Shown: positions 14,513 through 22,020, numbered from the stretch's first letter. The stretch: DNA of 27,146 nt from Chloroflexota bacterium (GCA_016191985.1 JACPVB010000167.1:1-27146), one strand, 5' to 3'. Notes: a model not told the origin generated them from the sequence alone. Program-made: numbers and translations.

Positions 14513-15769
14513 ATGTTATCAGTAGCTGAAGCGCGCGAGCGCATCCTCTCACATTTTCAAACGACCGCGACGGAAAGCATTCCTCTGGTTGCATGTGCAA
14601 ACCGTGTGCTGGCCGTGGATATTTCCGCCGCATACGATCTCCCCCTTTTCGACAATTCAGCCATGGATGGATTTGCCATCCGCGCGGATGAACCTTCCGC
14701 TTCATCCACAACTCCTTCGACTACGCCCAGTCCTTCGTCTTCGCTCAGGACGAGGCTAAACGTGGTTGCGGACATCCCGGCAGGTTCCACGCCGCAAGTG
14801 ACTCTTAAGCCTGGCGAGGCCGCGCGCATTATGACGGGCGCACAATTGCCCGCTGGCGCAAACGCCGTCATCCCCGTTGAGGATACGGATTTCCACAACC
14901 GCGAAGCTGGCACAGCCGCGCCTGAGACGGTTTCCTTCGAGAGGAAAGTGAAGGCCGGGGAAAACGTCCGCCCACGTGGGATGGATATTCACGCTGGCGA
15001 ACTGGTGTTGAAAAAAGGACAAGCCCTCAAGCCGCAAGACCTCGGCCTGCTGGCGATGCTGGGAATTGCAAACGTGCAGGTTTACAAAAAGCCGCGTGTG
15101 GCCCTGCTCTCTTCCGGTGATGAATTGCTTGAAGTGGATGCCCCGCTTGAATCAGGCAAAATCCGCGACTCGAATTCATATACACTGGCATCATTGATCG
15201 AAAGCGCAAACGGCGAAGTACTGCGCCTCGGTGTGGCAAAAGATACACGCGAATCAGTGGAAGGCCTGCTTCAACAAGCCGTCCGCGAAGATGTGGATTT
15301 CATCCTCACGTCGGCAGGGGTAAGCGTGGGTGCATTTGACTTTGTGAAAGAAGTGATCGAAGCCAATGGCTCATTAAATTTTTGGCGCGTGAACATGCGC
15401 CCCGGCAAACCGCTGGCATTTGGAAAATATTTGGATAAGCAATTCATCGGCCTGCCTGGCAACCCCGTCTCGGCGTTCGTTGGGTTCGAGATTTTCGTAC
15501 GTCCCGTGCTCGAGCGGCTGAGCGGCCAATTGGACGGAAGCAGGCGCAAGGTCCGCGTGAGAAGCGAGGAGGAGATCGAATCGGATGGACGGGAAAGTTA
15601 TCTGCGGGCAAAAATCCGCGAAGAAAACGGCATCCTTTTCGCCAAACTGACGGGTCATCAGGGGTCTGGAAACCTGCTCTCTTTGGTGCAGGCGGATGCT
15701 TTACTTATTATCCCCGCTGGTGTAAAATGCGTGCCTGCTGGACAGGAAGTAGAGGCGTTACTATTATGA
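14513..15769 (+). CDS. moeA: Molybdopterin molybdenumtransferase MoeA
   Basis: 418 aa. Inserts molybdate (or tungstate) into adenylylated molybdopterin. Motifs in order: FDNSAMDGFAIRADE, ARIMTGAQLPAGANAVI, GDELLEVD, ILTSAGVSVGAFDFVKE (the MoCF-like active site), RPGKPLAFG, GLPGNPVSAFVGFEIFV, and a closing C-terminal barrel ending VEALLL. Between ADEPS and LNVVADIPAGS sit about 16 extra residues (ASSTTPSTTPSPSSSLRTR), where other MoeA have a short loop; see the repeat entry at 14712. The gene fits with the MoaD-like and AOR genes at 5504-7754 in one cofactor pathway, though not in the same operon. VKOR follows after 6 bp. Confidence 0.95.
   Translation: MLSVAEARERILSHFQTTATESIPLVACANRVLAVDISAAYDLPLFDNSAMDGFAIRADEPSASSTTPSTTPSPSSSLRTRLNVVADIPAGSTPQVTLKPGEAARIMTGAQLPAGANAVIPVEDTDFHNREAGTAAPETVSFERKVKAGENVRPRGMDIHAGELVLKKGQALKPQDLGLLAMLGIANVQVYKKPRVALLSSGDELLEVDAPLESGKIRDSNSYTLASLIESANGEVLRLGVAKDTRESVEGLLQQAVREDVDFILTSAGVSVGAFDFVKEVIEANGSLNFWRVNMRPGKPLAFGKYLDKQFIGLPGNPVSAFVGFEIFVRPVLERLSGQLDGSRRKVRVRSEEEIESDGRESYLRAKIREENGILFAKLTGHQGSGNLLSLVQADALLIIPAGVKCVPAGQEVEALLL
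14712..14755 (+). repeat. Intergenic-type word repeat inserted in frame in moeA
   Basis: CTCCTTCGACTACGCCCAG followed by TCCTTCGTCTTCGCTCAGGAC (cut: TCCTTCGTCTTCGCTCAGGA, C) is two tandem copies of a TCCTTCG-(N)-CTCAG(GAC) word seen also in gene-free DNA at 10188-10209 and, on the minus strand, in 9533-9553. It encodes the Ser/Thr/Pro loop of MoeA and keeps the frame. Confidence 0.6.
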
Positions 15770-15775
15770 GGAAGC

Positions 15776-16204
15776 ATGGATAAATGGCTGTACCGCGCAT
15801 TGCTTGCGCTTGTGACCGTTGGTGTGCTCGTTTCAATTTATATGACCATTTACAAGGTCAGCGGCAATGATGGCATGTGCCTGGGTTCCGGCGATTGTTC
15901 CACGGTGAACGCGAGCCGCTATGCAGATGTGAATGGCATCCCTGTGGCGGCCATCGGTATTCTCGGTTACCTAGCGATCCTGGGGGTGCTTTTGTTCGAG
16001 AAGCGCAATCCGTTCTTCAAACAGAACGGCACGCTGCTGGTCTTCGGTATGGCGCTGACGGGTTTTATTTTTACCGTCTGGCTGATCTATGTAGAAATTG
16101 CGCTCTTGAAAGCGATCTGTCCGTTTTGTGTCACATCTCAGGTGGCAATGACCATTATCTTTATTATCTCTGTCATTCGCCTGATCAAAAACCCCCAATC
16201 GTAG
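15776..16204 (+). CDS. VKOR-family membrane oxidoreductase
   Basis: 142 aa, four TM segments. Vitamin K epoxide reductase homologues in bacteria reoxidise a periplasmic thiol oxidase (DsbA-like) using quinone. The loop cysteines are Cys35 and Cys41 (GMCLGSGDCSTVNAS), followed by the conserved GIPVAAIGILGYLAI helix, and the CxxC active site is Cys115-Pro-Phe-Cys118. The protein carries no fused thioredoxin domain, so a separate partner is expected. A GAGG lies four to six bases before the ATG. It begins 6 bp after the moeA stop and is followed after 12 bp by the Cys-rich acidic protein. The thioredoxin-like lipoprotein at 23392 could be a partner, but that is only inference. Confidence 0.92.
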   Translation: MDKWLYRALLALVTVGVLVSIYMTIYKVSGNDGMCLGSGDCSTVNASRYADVNGIPVAAIGILGYLAILGVLLFEKRNPFFKQNGTLLVFGMALTGFIFTVWLIYVEIALLKAICPFCVTSQVAMTIIFIISVIRLIKNPQS

Positions 16205-16216
16205 GAGGAAGTGAAA

Positions 16217-16444
16217 ATGCCCCGTATTAAATGTCACTACGCAGATTGTGTGTTCGTTGATGAAGGTTATTGTTCCGCCGCGGCAGTGGAACTGGATCCG
16301 GATACCGGCTGCGCCACCTATTCTCCAACCGACGAAGCCGCCGTTGTGGATGATGAATGGGAAGACGATGAAGAAGCGGAATGGGAGGATGAAGAATCCG
16401 ACGAAGACGACGATGAGTGGCTTGAAGAGGAAGATGAATTCTAG
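16217..16444 (+). CDS. Small Cys-motif protein with highly acidic tail (DUF1540-like)
   Basis: 75 aa from ATG 16217; AGGAGG lies eight bases upstream, whereas the in-frame GTG at 16211 is only two bases from it. The N-terminal half has Cys6-x4-Cys11-x7-Cys19-x12-Cys32 (CHYADC...GYCSAAAVELD...GCATY), the pattern of the short DUF1540 metal-binding domain. From residue ~38 on, the protein is almost all Asp/Glu/Trp (DDEWEDDEEAEWEDEESDED, broken). The acidic tail is probably unstructured. Metal ligand and function unknown. It is the third gene of the moeA-VKOR operon and is followed by a terminator. Confidence 0.75.
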   Translation: MPRIKCHYADCVFVDEGYCSAAAVELDPDTGCATYSPTDEAAVVDDEWEDDEEAEWEDEESDEDDDEWLEEEDEF

Positions 16445-16485
16445 TCCTTCAACTCGCTTCTTTCTTAACTGAAAATTGATTCTGC

Positions 16486-16519
16486 AAAAAAAGCCTTCTC
16501 TGCACGAGGAGGTTTTTTT
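16486..16519 (+). terminator. Terminator after the moeA-VKOR operon
   Basis: AAAAAAAGCCTTCT (16486-16499), loop, then AGGAGGTTTTTTT (ending 16519). The stem is imperfect but the seven-T run and position 40 bp after the stop support termination. Confidence 0.7.
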
Positions 16520-16570
16520 GATTCTGTGCGAGATTGGGGAATAGGGGGAAGTGAATAGGGAATGGTAATT

Positions 16571-16602
16571 TTGTTACCTTTTGGGAAGTGTAGGTTTATA
16601 AT
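16571..16602 (+). promoter_or_regulatory. Candidate promoter at the edge of the cassette island
   Basis: TTACCT (16574-16579) or TTGTTA (16571-16576) and -10 TATAAT (16597-16602), the former at 17 bp spacing. It is 100 bp before the first GTTGGGC boundary and 180 bp before the first island gene. A hairpin with outer arms CGCCGT (16631-16636) and ACGGCG (16665-16670) follows. It could drive the island as a cassette promoter (inference). The gap 16445-16784 holds no gene. Confidence 0.5.
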
Positions 16603-16784
16603 CTGTATATAGGACATTATACAAAGAAATCGCCGTAAAGTCCCCTTGTGGGATATCCACCCAAACGGCGTCTTACACAGCAAAAAGTGTGATTAAAACC
16701 TAGTTGGGCGTTTCTCTTGTCTTAAGAAAAAGGATCAAGAAATTATCTCCTGCACACTATCTCAATTTGATTTGGAGGAAATCC

Positions 16785-17285
16785 ATGAGCAATTTCAACA
16801 CCACCCATAATCCACTCGCAAAATTTAGAATTAATTATTTGAGACTGATTTGGCTCACGATATTATTCTTAATCATTCCAGTGTTTTTTATTATATCGGG
16901 AGCAGTTAACATCAAAGAGGATTTGATTTTATTTGTTCCTTTTGTAATTATTCCTGTTGGTATCTCGATTTATAGAATCTATCTTCTTGTAATGAATTTC
17001 GACTTGGAAATTCTCCTTTACAACGATGGATTTAATTATTCAAACAAAGGCGAAATCAGAAGATATTATTGGAAAGAAATCGACAAGATTTGGACAACAA
17101 AGTATGAATTGATAAGCATCATATATATCAAATACATTAAAGTGAAAATTTTAGACACATCTGGACAGACACTAATCTTAGACCGTACACTTCAAAACGT
17201 CGAAAAATTTGAAGCAATTGCGCAGGAACAAGTTGCAAGAGAAAAATTTCCTCAAGTGATTACCATGCTTCAGCAAGGAAAATAA
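16785..17285 (+). CDS. N-terminal half of the split DUF6585-like protein
   Basis: 166 aa as read to the TAA. Hydrophobic segments at ~19-40 and ~46-67 precede a cytoplasmic strand-rich domain (EILLYNDGFNYSNKGEIRRY, YYWKEIDKIWT). The protein ends in the middle of what appears to be the second PH-like unit. Listed separately in case it is translated alone. Confidence 0.55.
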   Translation: MSNFNTTHNPLAKFRINYLRLIWLTILFLIIPVFFIISGAVNIKEDLILFVPFVIIPVGISIYRIYLLVMNFDLEILLYNDGFNYSNKGEIRRYYWKEIDKIWTTKYELISIIYIKYIKVKILDTSGQTLILDRTLQNVEKFEAIAQEQVAREKFPQVITMLQQGK

Positions 17286-17426
17286 CTAGAATTTGGCGGA
17301 GTAACTGTTACGAAGGATTATATAAAAAACGAACACGAGACTATTCGTTGGGGTGAGTTAGGAAATGTTCAGACATGGCAAGGGACATTGCGACTCTGGA
17401 AAAAAGGAAAGCAGGCAATAAGTATC

Positions 17427-17924
17427 ATGACCAGCATACCCTCTACGCCAAACTTTACCTTATTATTTTCTCTTATCAGATATTTAAGCGAAAACCCCCA
17501 AGTACCATCTCTTCCTTTGCAAGATACGGCAGATGATAAGAATGTGCTAGACGAGCCACACACATCAGCGAAACCAAAAACAGGCATCCGCATGAAACCA
17601 GGAGGAAATACTGATGCAAGACTTTCGGGATTATTTCTTTTATTGCTTGGTGCAGGAGCAGGATATTGGCAAATTCTCTTGCCAATAAAGAAGGCTTTAC
17701 AGCAAGAACCTAATATCAGCTATTCTTCAGAAGTTGCCATAGTAGCATCTATTGTTATTTTCATGGGTTTGTTCTTGATGATTTTTGGCGCTGAAGGCTT
17801 GGGATTTCTATCGAAGCCATCTTCTAAACTCGGATTGGCTTTATTTTTTACAGGCATAATTGTTTTTGTTTTAGCTTGCTATTTCGGAATGCAGTTCATT
17901 ATGAAAAGTTTAGGGTATTATTGA
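17427..17924 (+). CDS. C-terminal half of the split DUF6585-like protein
   Basis: 165 aa from the first ATG in the frame after the TAA (17427); no SD-like sequence precedes it and upstream codons of this frame look coding, so independent translation is unlikely. It has an unstructured part (EPHTSAKPKTGIRMKPGGNT) and three TM segments (GLFLLLLGAGAGYWQILLP, VAIVASIVIFMGLFLMIF, LGLALFFTGIIVFVLACYF). Function unknown. Confidence 0.4.
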   Translation: MTSIPSTPNFTLLFSLIRYLSENPQVPSLPLQDTADDKNVLDEPHTSAKPKTGIRMKPGGNTDARLSGLFLLLLGAGAGYWQILLPIKKALQQEPNISYSSEVAIVASIVIFMGLFLMIFGAEGLGFLSKPSSKLGLALFFTGIIVFVLACYFGMQFIMKSLGYY

Positions 17925-17956
17925 AAATAAACCAGAATCTTGCGCAAAGCAAAAAC

Positions 17957-18206
17957 GCCCAACAAAGCGTTCTCAGAACGTCACTTGGAAATTGCGAAAA
18001 ATAGATCATTTTCTTGAAATATCGCCCCTTTTCGCAAATTTTTGTATAGACAGCAAGACGTTCTCTCGTATAAAAGGATGGCTCGCCCATCTTCATGGGT
18101 GCAGCTGACGGTGGCCTTTGGAGCGTTTTCGTAGCTTTGAGTTTTTTCTGCTCCCAAGCAGAATCCACGCTCCGCCCACACGCAGGTCAACGCAAGTCCG
18201 TTGGGC
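17957..18206 (+). repeat. attC-like 250-bp repeat, copy A
   Basis: Starts with GCCCAAC (17957-17963), spacer AAA, GCGTT (17967-17971), and ends AACGC (18189-18193), six-base spacer, GTTGGGC (18200-18206). The two ends are complementary in the R''-L''/L'-R' order of integron attC sites. The interior contains a hairpin TTGCGAAAA/TTTTCGCAA (17992-18037 region). Longer than classical attC sites (~60-140 bp). Its first 147 bp match copy B at about 95% (seven substitutions and one indel). The 341-bp gap 17925-18265 is this repeat. Confidence 0.65.
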
Positions 18207-18265
18207 AGTCCCTTGCAAAATTATGCCGCGAAAAACTTTCAACAAATGGACTGATGTAGGGTTCC

Positions 18266-18676
18266 ATGGATTTATCTTGGCTTTGTTTTGTTACCGTAAT
18301 ATTGATAATGATTCCCGTCATTTATTATGGCGTTACTTCAAGGTTGAAATACGGGAAACAACTTCTCAATGCCTTTTCGCTGTTCGCCAATCTTAAAAGT
18401 ATGAAATTCAAAACAAGGTTTGCAAAATTAGACGAATTTTACAAAGCTATAAATGAGTTAATCAAATGGCTCAAAAAAGATGGTCATCTTGAAGAGTCAC
18501 AAAAATTAGGTACAGCGATGGTTGCAGGTGCAACAGGTTCAGAAATACTTGGCGACATAACGCTTGCGCTCAAAAGTATGAATGGCAAATATTCTCCAGA
18601 GTTGAGAAAAGAAATTAATGAATGTTTTGAGTTTGCGCTCAATCACCGAAAAATTTTAGGGCTTGCTGGTAGGTAA
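18266..18676 (+). CDS. Small membrane-anchored protein of unknown function (cassette gene)
   Basis: 136 aa. A hydrophobic N-terminal segment (WLCFVTVILIMIPVIYYGV) anchors a helical, Lys-rich cytoplasmic part (KTRFAKLDEFYKAINELIKW, then GHLEESQKLGTAMVAGATGS and ELRKEINECFEFALNHRKIL). No family recognised. It is AT-rich and lies alone between the two attC-like repeats, the typical layout of an integron cassette. The ATG at 18266 is the first of the frame and begins the membrane helix; SD is weak (AGGG). Confidence 0.6.
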   Translation: MDLSWLCFVTVILIMIPVIYYGVTSRLKYGKQLLNAFSLFANLKSMKFKTRFAKLDEFYKAINELIKWLKKDGHLEESQKLGTAMVAGATGSEILGDITLALKSMNGKYSPELRKEINECFEFALNHRKILGLAGR

Positions 18677-18805
18677 AACACTTTCATTGTCAGCGTTTAT
18701 ACAAGCCATGTTTTTAGTAATTGCAAAAGACTGTGTTATATGTAAAACTTGGGTATGTTGGCGTGGTATCTTGTTTTCGTCAGTGAGTCTTGCACAACAA
18801 AAACT

Positions 18806-19031
18806 ACCCAACACAGCGTTTCTCAGAACGTCACTTGGAAATTGCGAAAATTGGATCATTTTCTTGAAATATCGCCTCTTTTCGCAAATTTTTGTATGGA
18901 CAGCAAGACGTTCTCTCGTATAAAATGATGGCTCGCCCATCTTCATGGGTGCACCCGACGTGTGGGAGTCGGCGCGGTTTAAGAGCATTTTTCTGGCTTC
19001 GGTTTTTCCTGTTCTCAAGCAGAGTCCACGC
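18806..19031 (+). repeat. attC-like repeat, copy B, 3' end truncated
   Basis: Begins with ACCCAAC (18806-18812) and GCGTT (18816-18820) and aligns with copy A until about 19031 (gcagagtccacgcccgcctatacgc). There copy A goes on into AACGC-N6-GTTGGGC, but copy B joins a tract of actacc/ccaaac words next to ffh. Thus the right half-site is lost and this end could no longer recombine. The gap 18677-19075 is this repeat plus ~130 bp with nothing recognised. Confidence 0.65.
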
Positions 19032-19044
19032 CCGCCTATACGCG

Positions 19045-19088
19045 ACTACCAAACTATCCAAACCACCCAACTACACTACCCAAACAAC
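19045..19088. repeat. ACTACC/CCAAC word tract at the 3' end of ffh
   Basis: Irregular tandem words actacc, aaacta, ccaaacc, cccaac, ctacc run through the last codons of ffh (stop 19076-19078). The same vocabulary returns at 24074-24150. It marks the junction between the cassette island and the core gene. Confidence 0.5.
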
Positions 19089-20398
19089 CTTCCCAACCCC
19101 TTCCCACCTGTCTTCTGGAGCATCTTCATCATTTTCTGCGCTTCGCGGAATTGCTTGATGAGGCGGTTCACATCCTGAACTTCCATGCCCGCGCCGGCGG
19201 CGATTCTCCTGCGGCGAGAGGCGTTGAGTAGGTCAGGGTCGCGGCGTTCCTTCAAGGTCATCGAGTTGATGATGGCTTCGGATTGCTTGAAAGATTTTTC
19301 CACCACGGTTGGGTCAATGCCGCGCGCGGCTTGTCCCATTTGGCCGGGCAGCATGTCCATGATCTGCGCGAGCGGGCCCATCTTTTTCATTTGCTTCATT
19401 TGTTCCAGCCAGTCCTCTAATGAGAAATGGCCCTTCATCATTTTCTGGGCTTGCTTTTCCATGTCCTGGCCGTCATAGGCGGCTTCGGCTTTTTCGATCA
19501 GACCGATCAGGTCACCCATGCCCAAAATGCGGGAGGACAAACGCGAAGGGTCGTACATTTCCAATGCGTCGAGCTTTTCCCCTGTGCCGATAAATTTGAT
19601 CGGCACACCCGTCACCGAACGGATGGAGATGGCCGCACCGCCGCGCGAGTCACCGTCCATTTTTGTGAGGACAAGACCCGTCAGGTTGATCGCATCTTTG
19701 AATCCCTGCGCGATGTTCAAGGCTTCCTGTCCGATCATCGAGTCGATGACGAGCAGGGTGTCTACCGGGTTGACGTTTCCAGCGATGGCCTTCAACTCGC
19801 CCATCAATTCCGCATCCAACTGCGACCGTCCAGCTGTATCCACGATCATCAGGCTGAATCCACCCTTTTCCGCTTTGTCCAATGCGCGCCTGGCAAGCTG
19901 CGGCGGCGTAATGGATGTATCGGCTTCCACTTCCACATCAAGGCGTTCGCCGAGTTGTTGCAATTGCTTCACAGCCGCAGGACGGTACGGGTCCCCTGCC
20001 ACGAGCAGGACACGCTCCCCTTTTGATTTCATCAAGCGTGCAAGTTTGCCCGCGGCGGTCGTTTTACCAGCGCCCTGCAACCCGACCATCATCACCACGC
20101 GAGGTTTTGGTCCTGTCAGGTTTAGTGGAGCAGGCTCACCCAGCGTTCCGATGAGTTCTTCGTTCACGATCTTAATGACCTGCTGGCCCGGGTTTAACGC
20201 CTTGGACACTTCCGCGCCCACGGCACGCTCGCGGACTTTGGCAATAAAGGATTTGACCACGCTGAAATGCACGTCCGCTTCGAGCAGGGCGAGGCGTACT
20301 TCGCGCATGGCGGCATCCACGTCCGCTTCGGAGAGTTTTCCACGGCGGCGGAGTTGATCGAAAATTTGGTTGAGTCGTCCAGTGAGAGTTTCAAACAT
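19076..20398 (-). CDS. ffh: Signal recognition particle protein Ffh (SRP54)
   Basis: 440 aa. GTPase that binds signal peptides emerging from the ribosome together with 4.5S RNA and delivers them to FtsY. N domain (~1-85; LTGRLNQIFDQLRRRGKLSE), G domain with P-loop GLQGAGKTTAAGKLA (~106-120), DTAGR (~190), TKMDGDSRGGA (~245) and the closing GTGEKLDALEMYDP, then the Met-rich M domain (~300-440; EKQAQKMMKGHFSLEDWLEQ, KRGIDPTVVEKSF-like helix, RRRIAAGAGMEVQDVNRLIK). Full length. Before the ATG no SD is seen; a TACAAA seven bases upstream suggests a leaderless start. It is convergent with the cassette island. Confidence 0.97.
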   Translation of the reverse strand: MFETLTGRLNQIFDQLRRRGKLSEADVDAAMREVRLALLEADVHFSVVKSFIAKVRERAVGAEVSKALNPGQQVIKIVNEELIGTLGEPAPLNLTGPKPRVVMMVGLQGAGKTTAAGKLARLMKSKGERVLLVAGDPYRPAAVKQLQQLGERLDVEVEADTSITPPQLARRALDKAEKGGFSLMIVDTAGRSQLDAELMGELKAIAGNVNPVDTLLVIDSMIGQEALNIAQGFKDAINLTGLVLTKMDGDSRGGAAISIRSVTGVPIKFIGTGEKLDALEMYDPSRLSSRILGMGDLIGLIEKAEAAYDGQDMEKQAQKMMKGHFSLEDWLEQMKQMKKMGPLAQIMDMLPGQMGQAARGIDPTVVEKSFKQSEAIINSMTLKERRDPDLLNASRRRRIAAGAGMEVQDVNRLIKQFREAQKMMKMLQKTGGKGLGRLFG

Positions 20399-20412
20399 AA
20401 TAGCGTTTGTAA

Positions 20413-20457
20413 GACCGACTTCACCTGCCCTGACGGGCGGTGCCAGGGAAGTCGGTC
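20413..20457. repeat. GACCGACTTC/GAAGTCGGTC palindrome between ffh and UMF1 transporter genes
   Basis: Ten-base perfect arms (20413-20422, 20448-20457) around an inner GCCC-TGAC-GGGC hairpin. Flank tcctacgcga is shared with the palindrome ending at 7502, and the arms with the palindrome at 14463. It lies 15 bases before ffh. Confidence 0.7.
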
Positions 20458-20566
20458 CTACGCGAGATTCCTTTTCAGTGTAGGAACAGCATTTTAGCGC
20501 GGAGCAGGTTGAGGGTCAAGCACGAAGCGGGGCACTTCCTCTTAATAATCCCTTTACAAAATCTTC

Positions 20567-20595
20567 TTTACACGAGATGCGAAACTCCTTATACT
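20567..20595 (+). promoter_or_regulatory. Promoter of the UMF1 transporter gene
   Basis: -35 TTTACA (20567-20572), 17-bp spacer, -10 TATACT (20590-20595), 45 bp before the ATG at 20641. Confidence 0.7.
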
Positions 20596-20640
20596 GGCGC
20601 GTGTTCTTGTTTACATCCATTTTCGATTCACGGAGGAGAT

Positions 20641-22008
20641 ATGGCAACAGATAGCGCAATGGTTAATGACAGGAAAGAAATTTTTGGCTGGGCCATGTAC
20701 GACTGGGCCAATTCAGCATTCAGCACCACCGTGGGGACTGTGTTTTTGGGGCCGTACGTGGCGGGCCTGGCACGCACAGCAGCGGAAGCGGCGGGGACAT
20801 CCACCGTTTCATTTTTTGGAATTCCCGTTGCGCCTGATTCGTTTTTGCCTTACTGCATTTCATTCTCGGTGGGGATGCAGGTTTTGTTCCTGCCAATCCT
20901 GGGCGCAATTGCAGATTACTCTCACCTGCGAAAACGCATGATGCAAATCTTTGCGACCATCGGTGCAATTGCAACCATCCTGATGTTCCTGCTTACAGGG
21001 AACTTGTGGTGGCTTGGCGGCGTGTTGTTCATTGTTGCAAACCTCGCCTTCGGCGCCGCCATTGTTTTTTACAACGCCTACCTGCCCGATATTGCCAGCG
21101 AAGAGGAAAGGGATCGCGTCTCTTCATACGGTTGGGCGATGGGCTACATGGGCGGCGGCATTTTGCTGGCGCTCAATCTGGCATTCTTCATTTTTAGTGA
21201 AGACATTGGTGTGCCCGGTGATCTGGCAGTGCGTATCAACCTGGCGTCGGCTGGTATCTGGTGGCTTGGGTTTTCATTTCTGACGTGGTCGCGGTTACGT
21301 CCGCGCCATGCGGCGCGTTTATTGCCGGCCGGGGAAACCTACGCAACCATTGGCTTTAAACAATTGAAAAAGACTTTCAGCGAAGTCAAACACTTCCCGG
21401 AGACGTTGAAGTTCCTGCTGGCTTACTTTTTATACAACGATGGAATTCAGACCGTGATCGCCGTCTCTTCGACATTTGCCGCCGCGCCTCTGATTCAGGG
21501 CGGGCTGGAACTTGACCAACAGACATTGATCGCCGTTATTTTGATGATCCAGTTCGTGGCCTTTTTTGGCGCCTTGTTCTGGGGCAAGCTCGCCAGTTGG
21601 ATCGGGGCAAAACAATCGGTTGTGGTCAGCCTTGTGATCTGGGCGGGCGTGGTAATCTATGCCTACAGCGGACTAAAAGGCGAAGGGCGTGTGACGGAGT
21701 TCTTCATCCTCGGCATTTTCATTGCGCTGGTGATGGGCGGCTCGCAGGCCATCAGCCGCAGTTTGTTCGCGCAAATGATCCCCAACGGCAAGGAAGCGGA
21801 ATTCTTCTCGTTTTACGAAATCAGTGAACGCGGCACATCCTGGATCGGGCCATTGGTCTTCGGCCTTGCAAACCAAATATTTGGCAATCTGCGTATTGCC
21901 ATTTTGTCCCTGATCTTTTTCTTTGTCATGGGTCTGATCCTGTTGCCCATCGTCAATGTAGGCAAAGCCATTACGGACGCAAAAAAATACAACGGAAATT
22001 CTACATAG
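20641..22008 (+). CDS. MFS transporter, UMF1/Atg22-like
   Basis: 455 aa from ATG 20641 with an AGGAGAT SD; the open frame extends upstream through the promoter and is not used. Marks of the UMF1 family: EIFGWAMYDWANSAFSTTVG at the start, ADYSHLRKRMM in the first loop, NAYLPDIASEEERDRVSSYGWAMGYMGGG (broken) in TM5-6, and FLLAYFLYNDGIQTVI in the second half, ending SISRSLFAQMIPNGKEAEFF-like. About 12 TM segments. The Atg22 branch in fungi exports amino acids from the vacuole; bacterial substrates are unknown. It stands alone, with its own promoter and a terminator. Confidence 0.92.
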   Translation: MATDSAMVNDRKEIFGWAMYDWANSAFSTTVGTVFLGPYVAGLARTAAEAAGTSTVSFFGIPVAPDSFLPYCISFSVGMQVLFLPILGAIADYSHLRKRMMQIFATIGAIATILMFLLTGNLWWLGGVLFIVANLAFGAAIVFYNAYLPDIASEEERDRVSSYGWAMGYMGGGILLALNLAFFIFSEDIGVPGDLAVRINLASAGIWWLGFSFLTWSRLRPRHAARLLPAGETYATIGFKQLKKTFSEVKHFPETLKFLLAYFLYNDGIQTVIAVSSTFAAAPLIQGGLELDQQTLIAVILMIQFVAFFGALFWGKLASWIGAKQSVVVSLVIWAGVVIYAYSGLKGEGRVTEFFILGIFIALVMGGSQAISRSLFAQMIPNGKEAEFFSFYEISERGTSWIGPLVFGLANQIFGNLRIAILSLIFFFVMGLILLPIVNVGKAITDAKKYNGNST

Positions 22009-22020
22009 CCGATTGATTTA

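Larger units (their letters stand above)
16785..17924 (+). pseudogene. DUF6585-like membrane protein gene split by an in-frame TAA
   Basis: One frame runs from ATG 16785 (GGAGG nine bases upstream) to 17924, with a single TAA at 17283-17285. The part before the stop ends VITMLQQGK; after it the same frame goes on without a gap LEFGGVTVTKDYIKNEH, then RWGELGNVQTWQGTLRLWKK, then PNFTLLFSLIRYL. Such an order (PH-like strand, linker, 'l-x-FGxxxVtkd...WxEl...G.l.l.kkGk...iPN...l..li') is what a DUF6585-type protein shows, so the stop interrupts a domain. Residues 18-60 hold two TM helices; a further three TM segments follow near the C terminus. The gene is AT-rich versus its neighbours. It may be a recent pseudogene, a sequencing error, or, less likely, two coupled genes. 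Confidence 0.7.
16703..19035 (+). mobile_element. Candidate integron-like cassette cluster without integrase
   Basis: A GTTGGGC (16703-16709) is followed by a cassette with its own attC-like repeat ending in GTTGGGC (18200-18206), then a second cassette with a related repeat whose 3' end is lost. The proteins inside are unlike their neighbours, AT-rich and of unknown function. No integrase gene is in the window. See the repeat entries at 17957 and 18806. Confidence 0.45.

Noticed and set aside
16631..16670. CGCCGT/ACGGCG structured stretch as a riboswitch
   Set aside because: Hairpin only; no known riboswitch core seen, and it lies upstream of a cassette boundary rather than a metabolic gene.
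17899..19018. Two similar minus-strand frames (17899-18168 and 18656-19018) sharing GEPSFYTRERLAV and CEK-RYFKKMI
   Set aside because: The likeness is explained by the near-identical DNA repeats; no SD or promoter, and the frames end in unrelated sequence. More likely a by-product of the attC-like repeat.
20440..20640. Upstream extension of the UMF1 frame
   Set aside because: Contains the promoter (20567-20595); the ATG at 20641 has a good SD and starts the family motif.
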